Assembly (NCBI RefSeq): GCF_013393905.1
Contig: NZ_CP040272.1
Span: 2,604,001 to 2,668,000, forward strand
Direction of reading: 5' to 3'
Source of the DNA: Nostoc sp. C052
GTDB taxonomy: Bacteria > Cyanobacteriota > Cyanobacteriia > Cyanobacteriales > Nostocaceae
DNA: 64,000 nucleotides
The position numbers and the translations under genes were made by a program. Below are positions 44,533-54,377 of the stretch, piece after piece; within the stretch, counting starts at the first letter, position 1, and each line of letters begins with the position of its first letter. The notes beneath the pieces were generated by a model that worked only from the letters and a program-made list of their open reading frames with translations, had not been told where the DNA came from and did no database searches.

Positions 44533-46854
44533 CTACATTTGTGGTTCACAATCCCGTTTATGAGCGCGGAAACAAGCATCTACTAGTAAATTAATTGTTT
44601 CTGCCCAAAGTTCACTTTTAAGTTTATTTGCTTCCATTTGTTCTGTGATGGTAATCTCGTCAAAAGGTAAATCCAATAATTCCCAAACCCGATGAGACTG
44701 ATTCAGTAATTCTTTAATTAATTGCAGATTTGAATCAGACCATTTTTCTTTGCGGTTCTCAGTATTTTTGAGATAATCCAACCAGTTAAGAGCTATATTT
44801 TTATCTTTTGGTGTTTGCATTCGTGTAAGTACAGAACGAAAAGCACTCAGTTGGCTCATCGGAGGCTGGCTTATTTTCTCGCCATTATCTATATAAATTT
44901 CTATACCTAAAACTTGTTTACGCCAGCTTTTATCAGCAGCTTTGGCAATCACAGCCTGATAAATTGTCTCCCGCCATGCAGCTTTTTCTATGGCAATGGC
45001 ATATTCAAAAACTGGAGTATCACTAATAGAAATGGGTTGAAAATTAGTTAGTAAATCATTTTGATTTAAGGTTGACAATGTGAAACTAGATTTACTCAAT
45101 AGTTGGTGATTAAAGCATAGTTGACCATAACCTTCTACCCGACGTTCACCAATACCTTTGATTTCTAATTTCATAAGTTTATCCAGGTCTGGATTCACGT
45201 CAACTTGATAAATTATGCAGGTTCCAGCTTGTAAACCGAGTAGTGAAGGACGTGGTAATTGCCAATTTGTTTGCCAAGATTCAGTACGACGGGAACGGAC
45301 TAAATGAGAGATTAAATCTGATTGTTTTCTCAGTGTCAGTTTAACTCCTATTTCTTGTTCCAGTACTTGTGTAAAATCATCAATATTAGTTGTAGGGCGT
45401 AAGCGTTTATTTCGTAGCAGCACATCTGAAAGTAACCAGACTGTCAAAAAGTTTTGGTTGAGTTTTGGTTGTTGTAAAATCTTGGTTGGTTCACTTTTGA
45501 CTTCTAGCGACACTAAACCATAGTCATCTTTACTAGAACGTCCGATGTGGTATGTACCATTTAAATTAACCCACCAGTTATCCTGAAAAGTTTTCAGCAA
45601 ATCTTCATGCAGGCATAGGCGTAGTTGTGCCATCATGCGAGTTCCCGATGCAATGGCTTCGTAGCTATACACACCACCCACTTCTGATGTCGGTCTTTGC
45701 ACCCCATCGTCAACGGTGTTGTGAGTTTCTACAACTAAATCTACGGTAGCAATGGTAAGTTGATTGGTGTTTTCTCCTACATAACCGCTACGGTAGCCCT
45801 TGAGTTGAGATTTTCCTTCCTGGGAGGTTACTAAACGGTTGTAGACGTTTTGCTTATTCAGCTTTTCTGTAAATAAAGCTAGAGGAACAGGTTTGGCTGG
45901 TGTTCCATCAATTACCAATGTGGCATGAGTTACTATTATCCTGCCATTTGCGATCGCTTCCCCAACATTGATTCCCAACTGCTCTAGATGTCGGTGAATA
46001 ATCGGTAAAAGATTGGTTCCTGGGATGTAATCTAAAGTTTCAACAACGTTCCCGACAGTTCGTTTGTAGAGCAAGAGGGGCAATTTGGGAATGATTTCTA
46101 GTTCTAGTTGATACCAGTTTTCTGCATCTGTTGGTTGTTTTCCCATCACTGTATCTGAAGATTTCCCCGTTCCGTTCTTAATTTTCGGAGGTTCTAGCTG
46201 TTTCTGTTGGTTCTTCTCCAACCACTGGAGGGCATCTTCTAACTTCAAATCCAAACTCATCTGACAGCGACCAAATCCCCGCCGCCGTTTTGCCCCCAAA
46301 CGTTCTACCATCGCTGCACCCGCTGCTAGTAATGCTTGGGCTGTTTTATACTCGTCGGAGTCAATTTTCAGGTCTGGAGGCAAGCTGTATTCAGCTTCTA
46401 AAATAGTGCCAACTCGCACTAATTCCTCAAAGCGCAAATATTCAGGCTTGGCACAACCAGACTGGGGGTCAATACTGATTCCCGGTTTAATAAAAGTGAG
46501 AGCTTGTTTCAGTTTGGGTTTATTTTGCAGCGCAGTTCTCAAAGTATCTGACAGATGGGCTGGACGTACTGAAAGTGCAGCTTGTTGGGGTGGTATTTCT
46601 CTTGCTTTAGTAAGAGCAGGTTGGTCGCCAAACAAGTAGTCTACCCACCTATGCCAATATCCATCTCCATTTCCCTCATCTAGTCCCAACACAACTCTTT
46701 CGCAAGCATCCCGCCAGATACCTGTCAGAGTTTTAGCAGGAATAAAGGGAAACTCCTGACTATCCCGGCGAACTGTGCGGTCAATACTTCCCGGTACTCC
46801 TGTACCAGAACCTATATGCCAATCACTGAGCATTTTTACAGTTAGTCTTCCCAT
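44533..46854 (-). CDS. csx10: Type III-D CRISPR protein Csx10 (Cas7-Cas5-Cas11-like fusion)
   Basis: The N-terminus MLSDWHIGSGTGVPGSIDR and then FIPAKTLTGIWRDACERV are characteristic of Csx10, as is the glycine-rich GAKRRRGFGRCQMSL. A second domain follows (LELEIIPKLPLLLYKRTVGN and YIPGTNLLPIIHRHLEQL). The C-terminal 150 residues are helical and could be the Cas11-like part. At 773 residues it is long for Csx10 alone and fits the triple-fusion subunit of type III-Dv. It overlaps the cas10 3' end by 13 bases and likely sits in one operon. Confidence 0.9.
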   Translation of the reverse strand: MGRLTVKMLSDWHIGSGTGVPGSIDRTVRRDSQEFPFIPAKTLTGIWRDACERVVLGLDEGNGDGYWHRWVDYLFGDQPALTKAREIPPQQAALSVRPAHLSDTLRTALQNKPKLKQALTFIKPGISIDPQSGCAKPEYLRFEELVRVGTILEAEYSLPPDLKIDSDEYKTAQALLAAGAAMVERLGAKRRRGFGRCQMSLDLKLEDALQWLEKNQQKQLEPPKIKNGTGKSSDTVMGKQPTDAENWYQLELEIIPKLPLLLYKRTVGNVVETLDYIPGTNLLPIIHRHLEQLGINVGEAIANGRIIVTHATLVIDGTPAKPVPLALFTEKLNKQNVYNRLVTSQEGKSQLKGYRSGYVGENTNQLTIATVDLVVETHNTVDDGVQRPTSEVGGVYSYEAIASGTRMMAQLRLCLHEDLLKTFQDNWWVNLNGTYHIGRSSKDDYGLVSLEVKSEPTKILQQPKLNQNFLTVWLLSDVLLRNKRLRPTTNIDDFTQVLEQEIGVKLTLRKQSDLISHLVRSRRTESWQTNWQLPRPSLLGLQAGTCIIYQVDVNPDLDKLMKLEIKGIGERRVEGYGQLCFNHQLLSKSSFTLSTLNQNDLLTNFQPISISDTPVFEYAIAIEKAAWRETIYQAVIAKAADKSWRKQVLGIEIYIDNGEKISQPPMSQLSAFRSVLTRMQTPKDKNIALNWLDYLKNTENRKEKWSDSNLQLIKELLNQSHRVWELLDLPFDEITITEQMEANKLKSELWAETINLLVDACFRAHKRDCEPQM

Positions 46855-48644
46855 ATTTTCCCCAAAAAGAAATCAGCAGCATCCATTGCATCTAAAAAAC
46901 CAGTAACGTTAATTGGTTGCTCGGCTTCAGCTTGTTCTTGCCAAAACAGCGATGGTTGCTGTATGTCTGCTACTAAGTTACATAAACCCAAAGATTTGTA
47001 TCGCTCCCAAATCAGCTTTAACTGAGCATCTGCACCATCTTTACCAAAAAATAAACTGGAGCGAATATCGTGCATCTGGCTATTGGGTAGCAGAGGTTTT
47101 TTCTCTAATTTATCGGTTTGATGCAGGCTACGAACACGCATTTCAAACTCTTCCCAACGATGTTTGTCAGCCCATTGCACACCTGTACTGGTTGCATTTG
47201 TAAGTTGCTTTTGAGGAGTGACAATTAATGGTCTTCCGTAGAGTCGAGTTTGATTTTTATTCAGTTGTAACTTTTGCCGAATCTGTTTTAAATCTACGCC
47301 ACTGCTGTCATAGAGAACGTGGAAATCTAATGCCGAGCAAGGAAAGGGAGTATCTTTTTGTGGATGTTGCAATTTCTTTTTGACTTCTTTTGCTGATGTC
47401 ATCAAATCTGCGGATAATTCATAGGCAAGATAAAAGGGAAAATGGGCTTTGATAATAGCGATACCTGCACAAGCAGAAAGACGTTTCACACCCAAAGCTT
47501 CGCCTGCAATTTCGGTAATGATATTCTTATACTCACCTAAATCATCAATTGCCTGAGCAGTTTGGATTTCAAATTCTCGTAAAAATGACTGCGTAAATTT
47601 GATAGCATATTTACCTGCACACACTACCGTCAAATCATCGCCACCCAAAACTAGGGGGATCACAGGAATCAATTGGGATGCTGTTGCTTCGCTGTGATTT
47701 TTACTATTGTTATTTGTAAAGTCTTCAAAAGTAGTAAGTGCCTTAACAAATGCCCGCTCAGTACAAATATCTAGAGCAATAGAAAAAGCTCTAAGATAGT
47801 TAATATAATCTCTATTAGTGCTTCTATTCAGCTTTTTTAGATGTTCGTCAAATTTCAGGATAATTTCACCTAAACCATTACCATCTGCATGAACAACTGC
47901 TAACCAATCTATTGGTCGATGAGTATAATTATCAACAGTATCAGATGAAATATCTTGAAATTCTTTATCTAGAACTCTCAAACTACGAGCGAAGTTAACA
48001 TTAACCTGGTTTCTGATTAATAATTCTTGGATGCGTTGAAAGGCTGTGCTTGCAGTTCTTCTTTTCGATCTACTTACAGTAGAACGCAATACCAAATTTT
48101 GTTCAACATCTGGTTCAACTTTGGCAGCAGGTAAACCACTGGTAGCACATTCATCTACAACAGGTAAGCGTTGAAATCGCATCTCTTGTCCTGGTATTTG
48201 GGAATGCACCTGTTTAAATTTATTATGTAAATAGCGATTAATCTCCCCTATATTTTCTTGCTCCCAATCAAACTTTTTAAATACTCCACAAATATCTAAA
48301 CCAGGTGCTTCTCTTAAAGCTTTTAAGGTAACTTGTTTAATGATATTTTTAGCGATTTATTTTTCTTGAGTAATTAAAATTGCCTTTCCAGATGTGGCAA
48401 TTATAATTTCAACAGGTGTATCAGTTTGATCAATATGAGGATTGTAATTACTATCTAAGAGTATTTGGCGTAAAGAATAACTATTACTTCTTAGCCGGAT
48501 ATTGGTTGTCTGCTCAATTGCTTGTAACACCCATTCTGTACCAGCTTGGTAGGTTAATTCTGATGCACCAAAGTTTTCTTTGAGTTTGTTAGTGGAGAAA
48601 ATATAGTTTTGATTGCCAGATGTCTCAATCAGAACAAGATACAT
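46842..48644 (-). pseudogene. cas10: cas10 (type III-D), interrupted by an in-frame stop
   Basis: One continuous frame from ATG 48644 to 46842 would encode 600 residues, but codon 96 is TAA (48357-48359). The part before it (MYLVLIETSGNQNYIFSTNK, LKENFGASEL) is the N-terminal start of Cas10 without an HD nuclease. After the stop the same frame continues AKNIIKQVTLKALREAPGLD, then DECATSGLPA, HADGNGLGE at about residue 252 and GGDD at about 334, the cyclic oligoadenylate synthetase site. A GTG at 48209 could restart translation of the C-terminal 455 residues. It may be a nonsense mutation, a sequencing error or readthrough. Confidence 0.88.
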
Positions 48645-49217
48645 ATAGGAATCCGATTTGATTACTCAACTTAATTGCGTAGGGAGGGAATAGGGAATAA
48701 GCGCGTACTGAAGTTTTTTCAAAAATAAAATACGATTTTTATCGCAGTACTTAACTAGTGATCTGTCAAATTCATTTTGACGGTTAGAGAGACGCGATAA
48801 ATCGCCGTATCTACAAGTAATTTATCCGTTAATTAGTTCTTGATAGACCACTAGTCATTGATATTTTTGATAATGCTAGTGTTATATTAAGTATATTCAA
48901 TATGAGTATTTTTACTGATAAATTAATAATTTGTAATACATTGTCAAAAGTAGTAATACAACGCTAAGAATATTTAATTTTTACTCTAATTACTAAAACT
49001 GTGCTGAGTAAACTCTTGCACGCCGGAATTGGCGCTTGTTTCGCCCACCCCACAAGAGTTAATTGGATATTTTTTTATTTCTCAGTACCTAATCGCAACG
49101 ATCGCAATTGAGAAAAGCATAATGTATGGGTATTTTCAAGAAGTGCGATCGCAGCAACTTTGCTGTCATCTCGATTTCTTAATTTAACCATACCTTAAGG
49201 GCATCGTAAGTGTATAA
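48645..49217. other. Intergenic region upstream of cas10, with a small inverted-repeat element
   Basis: The region should contain the promoter of the cas operon. A 102-bp unit at 48754-48855 begins ACTAGTGATCTGTCAA and ends TTGATAGACCACTAGT (15 of 17 complementary), like a small MITE, and contains GAGACGCGATAAATCGCC. A CCCACCCCACAAG repeat fragment lies near 49050. No gene is seen. Confidence 0.55.
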
Positions 49218-49247
49218 TTGACACTCCCCACGCCTAAAGGCGGTGCT

Positions 49248-49622
49248 ATGTTGATCTTCAATAAAAAATATTTCTACGTGACGGCTATACTATTTTTGAT
49301 AGAGGTATGTATTGCTATTTTTGTAAATGAGAGTTTCATCCGTCCTTTTATTGGTGATGTTTTAGTAGTTATCCTAATTTATTGCTTTGTCAGAACCTTT
49401 TCAAATATACACTCATCCATCGTCGCTTTATCAGTTTTTGCATTTTCTTGTACTATAGAAATTCTTCAATATTTTAATTTTGTAAATACTTTAGGATTGC
49501 AAAAATATAAGATTTTGGCTGTTGCTTTAGGAAGTGTATTTGATTGGAAAGATATCATTGCTTATGGAATAGGTACTATAACAGTTCTATGGTTGGAAAA
49601 TAGAACACGATTATCGAAATGA
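49248..49622 (+). CDS. DUF2809 family membrane protein
   Basis: Four hydrophobic helices are visible (FYVTAILFLIEVCIAIFV, GDVLVVILIYCFVRTF, SIVALSVFAFSCTIEILQYF, DIIAYGIGTITVLWL). The text FIRPFIGDVLVVILIYCF and GSVFDWKDIIAYGIG fits the DUF2809 family. I chose ATG 49248 (MLIFNKKYFYV); the frame is open to a TTG at 49218. Just upstream lies CACGCCTAAAGGCGGTG, which resembles the hairpin at the ends of IS200/IS605 elements. Function unknown. Confidence 0.8.
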   Translation: MLIFNKKYFYVTAILFLIEVCIAIFVNESFIRPFIGDVLVVILIYCFVRTFSNIHSSIVALSVFAFSCTIEILQYFNFVNTLGLQKYKILAVALGSVFDWKDIIAYGIGTITVLWLENRTRLSK

Positions 49623-49726
49623 TAAAAACCTTATGTGTGCTATGTCACAACGATCGCTGTATCTTATTTTGTCTTCAACCACAAATGACATACAATAGAA
49701 TGCCTAAAACAAAGTCTTTATAAAAA

Positions 49727-50920
49727 GTGGACAGATCAGCAAAGGATATAGCAGGTAAAACCCCTGTCTCATTAGGACTGTTGGGCGCTGCTGCCTTCAT
49801 GGTGATTGCCGATGCACGGGTAATTGACCCCCTGTTGCACATCATTGCTGACGATTTTAAAGTCGGTGTTGGCGTTGCTGCGGTGATTATCTCGGCATAT
49901 ACGATTCCCTACGGGCTATTTCAATTAGTCTATGGGCCACTAGGCGATCGCATCGGCAAACTTAAGGTAATTACAGTAGCATTGGCGGCATTTGCTATAG
50001 GTACGGCTGTTTGTGCTTTTGTGTCAAATATCGTCTTACTTACCTTGCTGCGGTTTCTCACAGGGATGGCTGCTGCTGGGGTAATCCCCATCACCCTAGC
50101 TTATATTGGTGACAATTTTCCTTATGAAGAACGTCAAGCTGCGATCGGCAAGTATTTAAGTGCCTTAGTACTAGGTCAAATTCTTGGTGGTAGTTTGGGC
50201 GGCATCTTTGGAGAATATATCGGCTGGCGTGATATCTTTCTCTTATTTGGGATCGTCTCCCTTGTCATTGCTGGACTTCTATGGCGTGAGACGCGCCATC
50301 TGACTGATAGTCAACGTTCCCAAGGTCAGGGTAGGATAACATTTCGACCTTATTACCAACTATTGACCCAACCAATTGCCCAGACTGTGATTGTGGGGGT
50401 GTTTGTGGAAGGCTTTTGCCTATTTGGGGCATTTGCTTACGTTGGGGCATTTCTGCGCGATCGCTATACTCTAAGTTATGTAGCGATCGGGTTTATGCTC
50501 AGTAGTTTTGGATTAGGTGGACTAATTTACAGTCGCTCAGTGAAATGGTTAGTCAGGCGACTGGGTGAAATTGGTTTAGTGGGCGTGGGAGGAGGTTTAA
50601 TGTGTATCAGCTTCTTAGCGATCGGATTATTCCAGAATTGGATACTTTTTATCCCCTTGAGTATTTTTATGGGATTGGGCTTTTATATGATGCACAGCAC
50701 CCTCCAAACCCAAGCCACTGAGCTAGCGCCGGAAGCACGAGGTACTGCTGTTTCGCTGTTCGCCTTCAACCTATTTGTCGGACAAGGAATCGGTGCAGCA
50801 GTATTCGGTAGAATTGTAGATAACTTCGGCTACATTTATTGTTTTATTAGCGCTGGTGTAGCGATCGCTCTGCTCTCTGTTTGGCTAGTCTTACGGAAGC
50901 AAAGCATCAATGAAAGCTAA
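49727..50920 (+). CDS. MFS transporter, 397 aa
   Basis: The protein has the twelve-helix plan of the major facilitator superfamily. After TM2 the signature loop GPLGDRIGKLKV is visible, and ALVLGQILGGSLGGIFGEY carries the TM5 drug-proton antiporter-like glycine motif. The start is a GTG at 49727 with no strong ribosome binding site. The family exports or imports small compounds by proton exchange; substrate unknown. It does not appear to be in an operon. Confidence 0.88.
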   Translation: MDRSAKDIAGKTPVSLGLLGAAAFMVIADARVIDPLLHIIADDFKVGVGVAAVIISAYTIPYGLFQLVYGPLGDRIGKLKVITVALAAFAIGTAVCAFVSNIVLLTLLRFLTGMAAAGVIPITLAYIGDNFPYEERQAAIGKYLSALVLGQILGGSLGGIFGEYIGWRDIFLLFGIVSLVIAGLLWRETRHLTDSQRSQGQGRITFRPYYQLLTQPIAQTVIVGVFVEGFCLFGAFAYVGAFLRDRYTLSYVAIGFMLSSFGLGGLIYSRSVKWLVRRLGEIGLVGVGGGLMCISFLAIGLFQNWILFIPLSIFMGLGFYMMHSTLQTQATELAPEARGTAVSLFAFNLFVGQGIGAAVFGRIVDNFGYIYCFISAGVAIALLSVWLVLRKQSINES

Positions 50921-51010
50921 GATAATGCTTATGAAGTATTAATTAATACTCTTGCTTGGTATGCAAAGTTGAATTTCTTTAAACCTTGTCTACCTTGAGA
51001 ACCGTAGTTT

Positions 51011-51093
51011 TGTAGGTTGGGTGCAGCGATAGCGTAACCCAAGATAAAATTTGGTGGTAATGTTGGGTTGCGTTTCACTCCACCCAACCTACA
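51011..51093. repeat. Palindromic repeat TGTAGGTTGGGTG / CACCCAACCTACA
   Basis: The two ends are perfect 13-base complements, and inside TAACCCAA and TTGGGTTGCG extend the pairing. This is a widespread style of cyanobacterial intergenic repeat, lying between the MFS gene and a convergent small gene. Confidence 0.7.
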
Positions 51094-51142
51094 TAAATAT
51101 ATCTTTTAAAAAACTCTAGGTTTCAACATAGATGAGGTTTAG

Positions 51143-51385
51143 TTAACCTTTGGGGCGATCGCAATGATAAGGATAAAGCCACTCACACTTGAAAAGTCCG
51201 TAAGTGTGTTTTTCAAAAAAGGTTCCAGCGTGGCGTCCAGGTGATATGTCAATCCCAGCCTTGGTTTTAATTTCGTACAGCCAAGGAAAGGCTAGGACTA
51301 AAACAGTAATGACACCAAAAATATAGACAATCGTGGTTTTAATTTTGGGCAATCTTCGGGAATTGCTGTTGTGGTTTCGAGGCAT
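51143..51385 (-). CDS. Small single-helix membrane protein, 80 aa
   Basis: A basic N-terminus (SNSRRLPKIKT) is followed by one hydrophobic helix (TIVYIFGVITVLVLAFPWLY) and a soluble tail with GLFKCEWLYPYHCDRPKG, holding two cysteines. The composition looks like a genuine protein. No family is recognised and no neighbour suggests its role. Confidence 0.5.
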   Translation of the reverse strand: MPRNHNSNSRRLPKIKTTIVYIFGVITVLVLAFPWLYEIKTKAGIDISPGRHAGTFFEKHTYGLFKCEWLYPYHCDRPKG

Positions 51386-51843
51386 AGATAGTGAGATAGT
51401 GAGAGTGAAAAACTAACCATCAATCTTAGCTGAAAGCTGAAAATGTCGTCTGAAGCAGAGATCAATATTTTCTCTTTCCAGATAAAGTTATCGCCCAGAT
51501 TTGCTCTTTAACAAAAAGTTTTAGATTCAAAGGCAACGTAGCAGTGCCTTTAATTCCCACTGCCCAACTTGTTATGTTATGGACGAGGAATCCTGAGTGT
51601 GACCAGTTAAAATACGGTAAGCCTTGTAAATTACCGTTGATTAATCCAGCCCAACACTCAATTAGTATTATCTAGGAAGGCAGGAAATATATAGCGCAAG
51701 GGTTTAAGACCCCCGTTAGCTTACCGCAGGGTACGGTAGTTCAGGGCTGCCAAATCAGTCGGGGTCAAATCCCCGACTCCTCCCTCCTGCCCCCTGCCTC
51801 CTTCAATACTTGTTTGTATAATTGGAAACTCAAATAACTGCTT
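51386..51843. other. Intergenic region upstream of metY
   Basis: It holds GTCGGGG/CCCCGAC hairpin text near 51760, a TACCGCAGGGTACGGTA hairpin near 51723 and GGGTTTAAGACCC near 51699, all close to the metY start. They could be a leader structure or dispersed repeats. The T-arm-like appearance of the GTCGGGG hairpin does not extend to a tRNA. I see no known riboswitch. Confidence 0.4.
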
Positions 51844-53148
51844 ATGTCTGAACAATATCGTTTTGAAACTCTGCAAGTTCATGCTGGACAAGAGCCGGCT
51901 CCTGGAACTAATGCTCGTGCTGTACCGATTTACCAAACGACTTCCTACGTTTTTAATGACGCCGACCACGGAGCGCGGTTATTTGCTCTCCAGGAATTTG
52001 GTAACATTTACACCCGAATCATGAACCCGACAACGGATGTATTTGAAAAGCGGATTGCTGCCTTAGAAGGAGGAGTTGCAGCATTAGCAACCGCTAGTGG
52101 TCAGGCGGCACAATTCTTGGCAATCAGTACCATCGCTCAGGCTGGAGATAATATTGTCTCCACTAGTTTCTTGTATGGGGGAACATATAACCAGTTTAAA
52201 GTATCTTTACCACGTTTAGGTATTAATGTCAAGTTTGTTGAGGGAGATGAGCCAGAAAGTTTCCGTCAGGCGATCGACGATCGCACGAAAGCGTTATATG
52301 TTGAAACCATTGGCAATCCTCAATTCAACATTCCCGACTTTGCAGCTTTAGCTCACATTGCCCACGAAAACGGCATACCTTTAATTGTGGATAATACCTT
52401 CGGGGCTGGTGGGTATTTAGCTCGACCAATTGAATATGGTGCAGACATTGTAGTGGAATCTGCAACTAAATGGATTGGTGGGCATGGTACTTCCATTGGT
52501 GGCGTAATTGTTGATTCGGGTAAATTTGACTGGGGTAACGGCAAATTTCCTCTATTTACTGAGCCAGCACCCGGCTATCATGGACTAAATTTTCAAGAAG
52601 TGTTTGGCCCTAATGGAACATTTGGCAACATTGCCTTTATTATTCGCGCCAGAGTCGAAGGGTTACGAGATTTTGGGCCATCCTTAAGTCCATTTAACGC
52701 CTTTCTGTTACTGCAAGGGTTAGAGACTCTCTCCCTACGTGTAGATCGTCATGTGAGTAATGCTTTAGAATTGGCTCAGTGGTTAGAGCAACAAGAGCAA
52801 GTCTCTTGGGTTAATTATCCCGGACTTCCTAATCATCCGTATCATCAACAGGCGAAGAAATATCTCCGGCATGGCTTTGGGGGAGTTTTAAATTTTGGCA
52901 TCAAAGGTGGACTGGAGGCAGGTAAAACTTTTATTAGTAATGTAAAACTGGCAAGTCATTTAGCAAATGTTGGTGATGCGAAAACTCTCGTTATTCATCC
53001 TGCTTCAACAACTCATCAACAGCTAAGTGATGACGAACAGCTTTCAGCTGGAGTGACACCCGATTTAGTCCGAGTATCAGTGGGAATTGAACATATCGAC
53101 GATATCAAAGAAGATTTTCAGCAAGCATTCCAGCAAGTTAGGATTTAA
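51844..53148 (+). CDS. metY: O-acetylhomoserine sulfhydrylase MetY
   Basis: MetY makes homocysteine from O-acetylhomoserine and sulfide with PLP. The Cys/Met metabolism PLP family is clear from FETLQVHAGQEPAPGTNARA, YTRIMNPTTDVFEKRIAALE, VDNTFGAGGYLARPIEYGAD and the PLP-binding Lys in SATKWIGGHGTSIGG. The 434-residue length and the NIAFIIRARVEGLRDFGPS block favour MetY over MetB/MetZ. The metX gene follows 136 bases later in the same direction, so the two form the direct sulfhydrylation route to methionine. Confidence 0.95.
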   Translation: MSEQYRFETLQVHAGQEPAPGTNARAVPIYQTTSYVFNDADHGARLFALQEFGNIYTRIMNPTTDVFEKRIAALEGGVAALATASGQAAQFLAISTIAQAGDNIVSTSFLYGGTYNQFKVSLPRLGINVKFVEGDEPESFRQAIDDRTKALYVETIGNPQFNIPDFAALAHIAHENGIPLIVDNTFGAGGYLARPIEYGADIVVESATKWIGGHGTSIGGVIVDSGKFDWGNGKFPLFTEPAPGYHGLNFQEVFGPNGTFGNIAFIIRARVEGLRDFGPSLSPFNAFLLLQGLETLSLRVDRHVSNALELAQWLEQQEQVSWVNYPGLPNHPYHQQAKKYLRHGFGGVLNFGIKGGLEAGKTFISNVKLASHLANVGDAKTLVIHPASTTHQQLSDDEQLSAGVTPDLVRVSVGIEHIDDIKEDFQQAFQQVRI

Positions 53149-53284
53149 TTTTTAATAAATTGGGAATTGAAAAGAGGCGGAGGGGCAGGGTGCGGAGGGG
53201 AAAATTCTTCTCCCTGCTCCAGTCTTTTTATTCAATATTTTAATTTTTAATTTTTAATTGATTTCTCCCCACTACCCGATAGAT

Positions 53285-54364
53285 ATGATCTACTCAGACT
53301 TCATCTCACCGCAAACCCAGTTTTACCAGTTGACGGAGCCATTTCAACTAGAAGGGGGCGAAACATTAACTGGGGTTCAGGTTGCTTATCGCACCTGGGG
53401 ACAGTTAAATGCTCAAGGTGATAATGGAGTACTGATTTGTCATGCTTTAACTGGTTCGGCTGACGCTGATGATTGGTGGGAATCTTTGTTTGGTTCCGGG
53501 AAGGCTTTTAATCCAGAACGCGATTTTATTGTGTGCAGCAATATCTTAGGAAGCTGTTACGGTACAACTGGGCCAACTACTATCAACCCCATAACCGGAA
53601 ACCCTTATGGTGTATCCTTCCCTAAGATTACAATCCGAGATATAGTTCACCTGCAAGCTGTACTACTAGAATACTTGGGTGTTCAATCTCTGCGGTTTGT
53701 AATTGGCGGTTCGCTCGGTGGAATGCAAGCATTAGAGTGGGCATTATTATATCCCCAAAAGGTTAAAGCGATCGCACCTATTGCTGTTTCTGGCAGGCAT
53801 TCAGCTTGGTGTATTGGATTAAGTGAAGCCCAAAGACAGGCAATTTATGCCGATCCAAACTGGCAAGGAGGGAACTATACCCTGGATGCGCCCCCAAATC
53901 AGGGGTTAGCAGTGGCGCGGATGATGGCGATGTCTACTTACCGTTCTTGGGATAGTTTTACAACCCGCTTTGGACGAGAGTATGATGCATCTGAGCAGTT
54001 TGCTATAGCTAGTTATTTACAGCATCAAGGTCAAAAGCTCACAGAACGATTTGATGCTAATACTTACATTACCCTCACCAACGTAATGGATCGCCATGAT
54101 GTTGCACGCGATCGCACAGTTGCTAATTTATCAGATTATGAATCTGTCCTGCAAAGCATCCAGCAACCGACTTTAGTTGTCGCCATTGATTCTGACATCC
54201 TCTATCCTCCAGTGGAACAACAAGAATTGGCAAATTTAATCCCTAATGCTCAACTGGCGTGGCTGAAGTCAACCCACGGGCATGATGCATTTTTAATTGA
54301 TATGGTAGCGTTGAATGAAGCGATCGTCTCTTTTCGACAAAGTTTAGAGTTATCAGCCTCTTAA
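53285..54364 (+). CDS. metX: Homoserine O-acetyltransferase MetX
   Basis: MetX activates homoserine for MetY. It has an alpha/beta-hydrolase fold with the nucleophile elbow GGSLGGMQALEWAL, the catalytic Asp in VAIDSDILYPP and the His in THGHDAFLID. NPERDFIVCSNILGSCYGTT and GPTTINP are the conserved family blocks. I chose ATG 53285 (MIYSDFISPQTQFYQ); the frame is open to 53258. The 359-residue length is typical. MetX enzymes may use succinyl-CoA instead, which sequence alone does not settle. Confidence 0.95.
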   Translation: MIYSDFISPQTQFYQLTEPFQLEGGETLTGVQVAYRTWGQLNAQGDNGVLICHALTGSADADDWWESLFGSGKAFNPERDFIVCSNILGSCYGTTGPTTINPITGNPYGVSFPKITIRDIVHLQAVLLEYLGVQSLRFVIGGSLGGMQALEWALLYPQKVKAIAPIAVSGRHSAWCIGLSEAQRQAIYADPNWQGGNYTLDAPPNQGLAVARMMAMSTYRSWDSFTTRFGREYDASEQFAIASYLQHQGQKLTERFDANTYITLTNVMDRHDVARDRTVANLSDYESVLQSIQQPTLVVAIDSDILYPPVEQQELANLIPNAQLAWLKSTHGHDAFLIDMVALNEAIVSFRQSLELSAS

Positions 54365-54377
54365 CTGGGTTCTGAGG

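Noticed and set aside
46842..48209. Treating the 455-residue frame alone as a complete short Cas10
   Set aside because: The same frame continues upstream across one TAA into clear Cas10 N-terminal sequence, so the short form is the remainder of an interrupted gene.
49218..49250. IS200/IS605 end-like hairpin CACGCCTAAAGGCGGTG
   Set aside because: Only one imperfect hairpin and no transposase or second end nearby, so an element cannot be claimed.
51690..51790. Possible tRNA or riboswitch before metY because of the GTCGGGG-TCAAAT-CCCCGAC hairpin
   Set aside because: The loop has six bases, not seven, there is no matching acceptor stem or D-arm upstream, and no known SAM or SAH riboswitch core is visible.
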